Below, piece after piece: positions 48,876 through 54,608 of a stretch of DNA of 54,608 nt (position 1 is its first letter; each line of letters starts with the position of its first letter). The notes below the pieces were generated by a model. That model did no database searches, had not been told where the DNA came from, and saw nothing but the letters and a program-made list of their open reading frames with translations. The stretch covers positions 1-54,608 of the forward strand of contig JBFMEF010000143.1 in assembly GCA_040753495.1 (NCBI GenBank), in the 5' to 3' direction. This DNA is from Candidatus Zixiibacteriota bacterium. GTDB taxonomy: Bacteria; Zixibacteria; MSB-5A5; GN15; PGXB01. Made by a program: the position numbers and the translations under genes.

Positions 48876-51776
48876 GTGCGAGTAACAAATGACAAGTGTA
48901 AAGCGACAGCGCAGACGATATCAGGGATGATGCTGTTACTGCTTCTGCTAATCGGTTTGGTTCCTGCAATCAGCGCAAAAGCGGCCGACACCGGCCAACT
49001 TAGCGGTAAAGTAGTCGATGCCAAAACCGGCGAGTTACTGCTGGGAGTGACGGTGATGCTGGAAGGAACGACCAAGGGCAGCACCACCAACGTTGACGGA
49101 ACATTTGTCATTAAGAGTGTTCCAGTGGGAGTATACAATCTGGTAGTCAGCAGTGTTGGATATATCACAAAAAAATATGACAGCCTGGAGGTCAAAAAAG
49201 GGGTGCAGAATTTCGACCTTTCGCTGGAGCAGCAGACCGTTGACCTGAACAAGAAAATAGTGGTTACAGCAAAGATGGCGGAGAGTTCGGATGCGGCGGT
49301 GCTCCGGAATCGTCAGAAGGCGGTGACAGTAAGCGACGCTATCGGCGCCCAGGCGATATCTCGCGCGGGAGGGGGCAATACGGCACAGGCTTTAATTCGT
49401 GTTACCGGCGCCTCGACCGATGGGAAATTTGTCTTTATTCGGGGTTTGGGAGACCGTTATTCCAACACGCAGATGAACGGCACGGTTCTTCCGACACCGG
49501 ACCCGGACAAGCAGGCGGTGCCATTAGACCTGGTCCCCTCGGACCTGCTCGAGAATGTGGTGGTCACCAAGAGTTTCATGGCTGACATGCCGGGGAATTT
49601 CTCCGGCGGAAGCATTAACCTGATTACAAAGGATTTCCCGGAGAAAAGGACCATCAGTTTTGCGACCGGGACATCTTATAACAGCATTGTGACCAACTCC
49701 ACGGTACTGGGAACCTCCACCAGTTCAACAGACTGGAGAGCCAGTGATGATGGGATGAGGCAGCTGCCGGAATTCCTTCAGAATCCAGATAACATTGATG
49801 ATCTTCCTAAAGGAAATACGATTATAAGAGATTCTACTGTGGCGGAAGCGATAAAGAAAGCGAGCCAGTCGTTTCGGAATGATTATTCCCCCAAAAAGCG
49901 GACGGCTCCACTCAATCAGAGTTACGCCATAAATGTTGGCGACAATTTTCAATTGTTCGGCAACTCCCTGGGGATAGTAGGCAGCCTGGCTTATTCGCGC
50001 CAGCAAAAGTATTATGAGAACGGTGAGATTAGATTATCGTACGCCGCCAACGACAGCCTGCTGGAAACTTACTACGAATTTACCGACTCGCGCGGGGTGG
50101 ATGAAGTCCTCTGGGGCGGTCTGGCGAGCGCATCGTATCGGCTGGGGACAAATCATATCCTTGGTATGAACTATATATACAATCGTAACGCTGAATCGGA
50201 AGCCCGCTACCTGGTAGGGCATGAGTATTATAATGACCCCTACAGCTGGCTGGAGTCGCGGGTGGTAAGTTATACAGAGCGGAATCTGGGGAGCCTCCAG
50301 TTCAAAGGGGAGCATCGGTTTTCACTATTGCTTCCGCTGCATCTGGAGTGGCGGTTTGGCAATTCGACAACGCGGCAGGAGCAACCGGATCTGCGCGAAT
50401 TTGAAAACAACTATTTCGTAGATTCTTCAATTTATCCGGAAATTGATACTCTGTACGGAATCGGGTCAGGCTATCGCTGGCCGGCCCGGTTCTGGCGCAG
50501 TTTGGAAGAATCCAATAATGAATACAATTTCAATCTGGCCGCCAAGTTATCGCGCGATGTCAGAATGAAGATTGGCATGAGTTATCTGAAAAAGGAGCGG
50601 GAAAATCGTCAGATTCAATTCAACATGACCGGCGACCCCAATCTGCTCAATGATTTCAACGGGGATGTGGACCGTTTTGCCGACACTGCCGGCTATTATA
50701 CCCGGTACGGGTCGAACCCCTCGAATTACTCTTATGTCTTTTCGGCGTACTACATTAACGGCACGCAGTTGCGCGACCAGTATGACGGTACCCAGAAGAT
50801 TACGGCGGAGTATCTGATGCTGGAGATGCCTCTGATCGGCAGACTTAATTTTGTCGGCGGTATCCGTCATGAGAACACAGATATGGCGGTCACCAGTTTT
50901 GACCCCTCACGTCGCGGCGGAAAGATTGACGGCAGTGACTGGCTGCCGTCGTTAAGCCTGATTTACGAACTCAGCGACAGGATGAACTTCCGTCTGGCGT
51001 ACGGCCGAACGCTGGCGCGTCCCAATCTTCGTGAGATTGCGCCGTATGGCGCTGAAGAATTTGCCGGATCGCGGCTATTTATCGGAAACGACAGCCTGAC
51101 TTATACGAAAATAAAGAACTATGATATGCGGTGGGAATGGTTTATGCGGCCGGGCGAGATTGTAGCGATTAGCGCTTTCTATAAAAAATTCAAAGACCCG
51201 ATTGAGTTGACTTTTTTCTCATCCAATTACGATATCTGGCCGGTCAACGCCCCGGAGGCGAAAAACTACGGGCTGGAGTTGGAGTTCCGGAAACGACTTG
51301 ATGTTGTTGCCGATTTTCTGCGGAATTTCAATCTGGGGGGAAATATGACACTGGTCAATTCCAAACTGGAGATACCGGAGAAGGAATGGCAGGAAATGTT
51401 AAGTGTTGACCGGAACGCGCCGCGCCATCGTCCCATGGCAAACCAGTCCCCATATATCATTAATGCCAATATAGGATTCAGCAGTTTTCGGTCGGGCACT
51501 ACCGCAGACATATTTTATAATGTCTTCGGCCGGCGTTTTTACTACAACGCCCAGGGGGGAGCGCCTGACATATATGAAATGCCAAGACATTCGCTTGACA
51601 TGACCTTCTCGCAGGCGATCTGGCGAGGAGTTAGTCTGAAACTGTCAGGTAAGAATCTTCTCAATGCCCATTTCGAGGCAGATTATTACTACCTTGGTAC
51701 TGGGGAAAAGGTTGTCTACCGGAAGTATGATATCGGACGGACATTCGGAGTAAGCCTCAATTACCGGGTGCTCTAA
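48876..51776 (+). CDS. TonB-dependent outer-membrane receptor
   Basis: 966 residues from a GTG 5 bases after AGGAGG. A signal peptide ends ISAKA. A carboxypeptidase-regulatory-like domain follows ('GQLSGKVVDAKTGELLLGVT', 'NVDGTFVIKSVPVGVYNLVV'). The plug covers about 120-260 ('RVTGASTDGKFVFIRGLGDR', 'DLVPSDLLENVVVTKSFM', 'FSGGSINLITKDFPEKR'). A 22-strand-type barrel ends in 'TFGVSLNYRVL'. 'RYSNTQMNGTVLPTPDPDK' is typical of receptors of the CirA/outer-membrane calcium- or phosphate-related groups in FCB bacteria; the substrate cannot be assigned. It imports a substrate using TonB-ExbBD, none of which is in this window. A dockerin protein follows after about 300 bases and may act with it. Confidence 0.93.
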   Translation: MRVTNDKCKATAQTISGMMLLLLLLIGLVPAISAKAADTGQLSGKVVDAKTGELLLGVTVMLEGTTKGSTTNVDGTFVIKSVPVGVYNLVVSSVGYITKKYDSLEVKKGVQNFDLSLEQQTVDLNKKIVVTAKMAESSDAAVLRNRQKAVTVSDAIGAQAISRAGGGNTAQALIRVTGASTDGKFVFIRGLGDRYSNTQMNGTVLPTPDPDKQAVPLDLVPSDLLENVVVTKSFMADMPGNFSGGSINLITKDFPEKRTISFATGTSYNSIVTNSTVLGTSTSSTDWRASDDGMRQLPEFLQNPDNIDDLPKGNTIIRDSTVAEAIKKASQSFRNDYSPKKRTAPLNQSYAINVGDNFQLFGNSLGIVGSLAYSRQQKYYENGEIRLSYAANDSLLETYYEFTDSRGVDEVLWGGLASASYRLGTNHILGMNYIYNRNAESEARYLVGHEYYNDPYSWLESRVVSYTERNLGSLQFKGEHRFSLLLPLHLEWRFGNSTTRQEQPDLREFENNYFVDSSIYPEIDTLYGIGSGYRWPARFWRSLEESNNEYNFNLAAKLSRDVRMKIGMSYLKKERENRQIQFNMTGDPNLLNDFNGDVDRFADTAGYYTRYGSNPSNYSYVFSAYYINGTQLRDQYDGTQKITAEYLMLEMPLIGRLNFVGGIRHENTDMAVTSFDPSRRGGKIDGSDWLPSLSLIYELSDRMNFRLAYGRTLARPNLREIAPYGAEEFAGSRLFIGNDSLTYTKIKNYDMRWEWFMRPGEIVAISAFYKKFKDPIELTFFSSNYDIWPVNAPEAKNYGLELEFRKRLDVVADFLRNFNLGGNMTLVNSKLEIPEKEWQEMLSVDRNAPRHRPMANQSPYIINANIGFSSFRSGTTADIFYNVFGRRFYYNAQGGAPDIYEMPRHSLDMTFSQAIWRGVSLKLSGKNLLNAHFEADYYYLGTGEKVVYRKYDIGRTFGVSLNYRVL

Positions 51777-52090
51777 GCACGATCTTTAATTGATTTCGAA
51801 CAAAAGCCTAATCTCAACAAAATGGGGAAATACTAAGTTGCCGGCCGGCTCACTAAGAAGGAGCCGGTTTGAGCGCGTGTTAAGTAGAACTGCGGTTGCA
51901 TCCGAGAGCCACACCAGATACAACCGGAGAAGCGGGATTACCGAGAAAAATCTGAGGAAAAGGCAATAGCAATAGAAATCAGAGACTAAGCCAAGAGAAA
52001 GGCATGAATTCAGAGATTTCGACGATTCGACTGAAGAGTAAGAGTTTGCCAAAAAGAAGATTTATAACCAAAATGGTAGGAGGACAGAAG
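51777..52090. other. Intergenic region between TonB receptor and dockerin gene
   Basis: No gene is recognised. It contains a hairpin (51845-51867) after the receptor gene. The in-frame ATG at 52004 is not used as the start because AGGAGG at 52078-52083 points to the ATG at 52091. Confidence 0.55.
51845..51870 (+). terminator. Weak terminator-like hairpin after TonB receptor gene
   Basis: CCGGCTC (51845-51851) / GAGCCGG (51861-51867) with a 9-base loop, followed by only TTT. It could attenuate rather than stop transcription into the dockerin gene. Confidence 0.4.
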
Positions 52091-53893
52091 ATGCGAAAGT
52101 CTTATCTAATGCTTATCGTAATGCTGCTTGTGGCGCCCGTTGCGGCGTTTGGGCAGCTGTGTGAGACGGGGTGGCCGATTATCGATGTCGGCAGTCCCGC
52201 TCCAAGCACAACCATACTTCCAACCGGAACCACTACCTGGTCGGCTGGTAATGTCTATCATATGCAGGGTTTTATATTTGTTCCTGATGGGGCAACCTTA
52301 GTTATAGAGCCGGGTACAATTGTAAAGAGCGACCCGGGTCAGGGCTCCAATGCTACGGCTCTGATTGTCGCCCGTGGCGGGATGTTAATGGCACAGGGGA
52401 CTCCAACTTTGCCGATTATCTTTACTTCGATAAGCGACATGGTATGTGATACCGGTGATATTCCTGATTTAGCCACCAGCCGTGGACTCTGGGGCGGCGT
52501 CATAATTGAAGGTAAGTCATACGCCTGCGTCTCTGGCGGTGAAGCCTCTATTGAAGGAATTCCCGACCTGGGCGCCCTTACCAGATACGGCGGCGGGCTC
52601 AATCCGGATTGCGCTGATAATTCCGGAATTCTGCAGTATGTATCGATTCGTTATCCCGGTTCGATAATAGGCGCCAATAATGAAATCAACGGCTTGACTC
52701 TCGCCGGTGTCGGCACCGGTACAACTGTTGACCATATCGAAACCTATTATGCGCTGGATGACGATGTCGAATTTTTCGGCGGTTCCGTCAATATCAGTTA
52801 TGTTGCCGCTTTCTATGGCGACGATGACTGTATCGATACTGATGAGTGCTACAGCGGCACCCGCCAGTTTATATTTCAGATTAAAGACCCGCGCTGGGGC
52901 GACCGTTTGACCGAGACTGACGGTCGGCAGTCTGCCGTGCTTACCGACACCACCAGCGCCGGCGTGGCTCCGGCGGCAGTCCCATCGGGATGGGGATGCG
53001 CTTACCCGAGTTATTCCCTCTCTACCAACTTCACCTGTATCGGACAGGGACCGAATTTCACCGGCACCAACGGTAACCGGCAACTGTTCACCGACAACTA
53101 TCGCGGTTACTGGTATAATAACTTGTTCATGGAGCAGCCGAAGACAGCTCTCGAAATTCAAGTAGTGGGAGGTGACGCCGGCATTGATGCGCAGCCCAGT
53201 TCGACCCGAAACCTTCCTTCCGGTGCAGCAAGTATAGCCGCCGGTCATCCTCTCCTTGACTTTGTCGGCAATTTCTGGTACAAGTCGTATAACGGCACCA
53301 ATCCCCCGACCGGGACTTCTCTCAGCCATTTCTTTGCCACCGGCGATGCGTCGGCTCCCAATGCTACCGCACGCGTCCGCAATGACATCTTTCCGGGCGG
53401 CGATACCACGCTTACTGGCAAAAACCACGCCGGAATCGACCCGAAATTGACCAGTTATGAAGTGGTCAATCCTCCGCTACGTCATGGTATCATCAATCCT
53501 GTGCCTGCGACAGGAAGCCCGCTGGCCATCAATGCCGCCGCTGTGCCCGGTTACGCCGTCTCGTCTTACTACCAGCCCGTAAGTTATGTCGGCGCTTTTG
53601 ACCCGAATGTCGGCATTGAGGACTCCTGGATATGGGGGTGGACATTTGGCTCGGTCGCAAATATACTGGGGTCTCCGAGCTGCTGCAATTTGGCAGCGGA
53701 CGCCAATAATAATGGTACCGTCAATATCCTCGACGCAACTTATATCATTGCATACCGCTTCAAGGGAGGTCCTGCCCCGGCCTGCCTGCAGGAAGCCGAT
53801 GCCAACGGCAACGGCACGATTAATATTCTTGATGCTACATATATTATTGCATATCGTTTCAAGAGTGGTCCGGCTCCGGTTTGCGGACCGTAA
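52091..53893 (+). CDS. Secreted beta-helix-like protein with C-terminal dockerin-type repeats
   Basis: 600 residues from the ATG at 52091 (AGGAGG 7 bases upstream). A signal peptide ends AAFGQ. The body (about 40-520) contains 'GATLVIEPGTIVKSDPGQG', 'SRGLWGGVIIEGKSYACVSG', 'GALTRYGGGLNPDCADNSG' and 'LDDDVEFFGGSVNISYVAAF', a pattern found in surface proteins encoded beside TonB-dependent receptors and read as a right-handed beta-helix. The C-terminus has two dockerin-like repeats (ADANNNGTVNILDATYIIAY and ADANGNGTINILDATYIIAY, each followed by RFK). It lies next to the TonB receptor, so it may be its surface partner or capture protein. A terminator follows. Confidence 0.87.
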   Translation: MRKSYLMLIVMLLVAPVAAFGQLCETGWPIIDVGSPAPSTTILPTGTTTWSAGNVYHMQGFIFVPDGATLVIEPGTIVKSDPGQGSNATALIVARGGMLMAQGTPTLPIIFTSISDMVCDTGDIPDLATSRGLWGGVIIEGKSYACVSGGEASIEGIPDLGALTRYGGGLNPDCADNSGILQYVSIRYPGSIIGANNEINGLTLAGVGTGTTVDHIETYYALDDDVEFFGGSVNISYVAAFYGDDDCIDTDECYSGTRQFIFQIKDPRWGDRLTETDGRQSAVLTDTTSAGVAPAAVPSGWGCAYPSYSLSTNFTCIGQGPNFTGTNGNRQLFTDNYRGYWYNNLFMEQPKTALEIQVVGGDAGIDAQPSSTRNLPSGAASIAAGHPLLDFVGNFWYKSYNGTNPPTGTSLSHFFATGDASAPNATARVRNDIFPGGDTTLTGKNHAGIDPKLTSYEVVNPPLRHGIINPVPATGSPLAINAAAVPGYAVSSYYQPVSYVGAFDPNVGIEDSWIWGWTFGSVANILGSPSCCNLAADANNNGTVNILDATYIIAYRFKGGPAPACLQEADANGNGTINILDATYIIAYRFKSGPAPVCGP

Positions 53894-53952
53894 GCAACTT
53901 AAACTGGCTGTGGGAGAAGTTTCTAAACCCAATATCTTAGCCGAATTGAAGA

Positions 53953-53978
53953 GAGACCGCCGGAAGGCGGTCTCTTTT
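53953..53978 (+). terminator. Rho-independent terminator after dockerin gene
   Basis: GAGACCGCC (53953-53961), GGAA loop, GGCGGTCTC (53966-53974), then TTTT. Confidence 0.88.
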
Positions 53979-54104
53979 CAATTTTGGTGGATTGGGAGGT
54001 TAACAGAATTCTTGCAAATCCTTAACAGAGATTTTGTCATGGTTCCCTAAAATCAGGTGTTAGATTGTAAAGAACGTGACAAAATATTGAACTGAAGGAG
54101 AGAT

Positions 54105-54608
54105 ATGATAAAACTACTGGTCTTCCTTACGGCGCTTCTGACATTTCCGGTATCCGGCCCCTCGGCGCAGGACTACCCGTCGCAACGGGCGGCACGGCTG
54201 GGATATGAGAAGATTGCGGATTTCTATGATATACTGGCGCCATTATGGCATGAGGCATTCCCCTCAAAAGACTATGGTACGTTGATGGCGGCGGCGCCTT
54301 TGCTCGATTCGGCGATAACGGCGATTCATGAAATGAAATATTCCTCGCGGTATGAGCGTAAATTCGAGGGTTACAAAGCGAAACGTCATGAACTGCTGAG
54401 CCTGGTGATGGAGTATGAAAAGGCGGCCAAAGAGAAGGACAGCGCGAGAGTATATGACATATTTCCGCAAATCCAAGCGGCTTTCGAATCAACGGCGGTT
54501 TTCCTGCTGCCTCTACCCTATCCGGCTTTTGACCGGGCTCTGACAGAAGTCTCCCGATTTACAGCCGCATTGCCGGTGGTGAAGGATGTGAACGAACGCG
54601 CGAAAGCC
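54105..54608 (+). CDS. Exported helical protein, 5' part (cut by window end)
   Basis: An open reading frame of 168 codons from the ATG at 54105 to the window end with no stop. GAAGGAG lies 6-7 bases before the ATG. A signal peptide (MIKLLVFLTALLTFPVSG) is followed by a mostly helical part: 'RLGYEKIADFYDILAPLWHE', 'LMAAAPLLDSAITAIHEMK', 'KAKRHELLSLVMEYEKAAKE'. No cytochrome CxxCH motif is present in the visible part. No family is recognised. It is separated from the dockerin gene by a terminator and so has its own promoter. Confidence 0.75.
   Translation, partial: MIKLLVFLTALLTFPVSGPSAQDYPSQRAARLGYEKIADFYDILAPLWHEAFPSKDYGTLMAAAPLLDSAITAIHEMKYSSRYERKFEGYKAKRHELLSLVMEYEKAAKEKDSARVYDIFPQIQAAFESTAVFLLPLPYPAFDRALTEVSRFTAALPVVKDVNERAKA

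Noticed and set aside
1-54608. CRISPR array, insertion sequence or rRNA gene
   Set aside because: None seen: no regularly spaced repeats, no transposase motifs or terminal inverted repeats, no rRNA signature.

Overview
The window (about 54.6 kb, roughly half G+C) looks like chromosome from a Gram-negative, didermic bacterium of the FCB superphylum, most likely a Zixibacteria-like lineage. This is inferred from secreted proteins ending in 'YPNPFNP' C-terminal sorting domains, from secreted proteins ending in paired dockerin-type repeats of the form 'NILDATYIIAYRFKGGP', from a TonB-dependent receptor with an N-terminal carboxypeptidase-like domain, and from a Bacteroidota-type Hcp. No ribosomal RNA or other decisive phylogenetic marker is present.

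Layout. (1) 63-8067: a secreted repeat protein (minus strand), then a plus-strand pilus-type cluster of four tandem DUF4402-like subunits, a PapD-like periplasmic chaperone and an usher-like outer-membrane protein; a strong hairpin separates the subunit genes from the assembly genes. (2) 8262-12369: housekeeping and stress genes (double-CDGSH protein, YceI, pterin dehydratase, glutathione peroxidase) and a dockerin/beta-helix secreted protein. (3) 12784-18950: tRNA-Arg(TCT) divergent from a plus-strand operon of a membrane Ser/Thr kinase, two CsgG/FlgO-like proteins with TPRs, an outer-membrane beta-barrel and a lipoprotein with a cohesin-like domain. (4) 19043-34180, minus strand: a type VI secretion (T6SS) core operon bounded by a good promoter and a good terminator, in transcription order tssH-N, tssH-C, tssB, tssC, hcp, vgrG, tssE, tssF, tssG, tssK, a tail-anchored TssL-position protein, a GTPase-transmembrane TssM-position protein and a small secreted protein. 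(5) 34238-40174, minus strand: a payload block under its own promoter: a PAAR protein with Ig-like extensions, an HEAGH metallopeptidase-like protein overlapping a probable lipoprotein, a DUF1795/Eag-like chaperone, a PAAR-extension paralogue and an HEIAH protein. (6) 40193-46714: a DUF4412-like secreted protein (minus), then a second Ser/Thr kinase with an operon of secreted proteins (plus). (7) 46872-54608: a serine beta-lactamase-like hydrolase (minus), a TonB-dependent receptor, a dockerin protein and the start of another secreted protein cut off by the window end.

The most unusual part is the T6SS. The sheath, tube, spike and baseplate genes are recognisable and the Hcp resembles the Bacteroidota type (T6SS subtype iii). 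However, neither TssJLM nor a recognisable TssNOPQR membrane complex is visible. Their place is taken by a 733-residue N-terminal-GTPase/one-TM protein and a 307-residue C-tail-anchored protein. The unfoldase ClpV is encoded as two coupled half-proteins, one AAA+ domain each, and TssG carries a PASTA-like N-terminus. Two PEGA-tailed kinases lie on either side of the T6SS and payload block, but no FHA protein is visible. All functional statements come from reading motifs and gene order; no database search or structure prediction was run.
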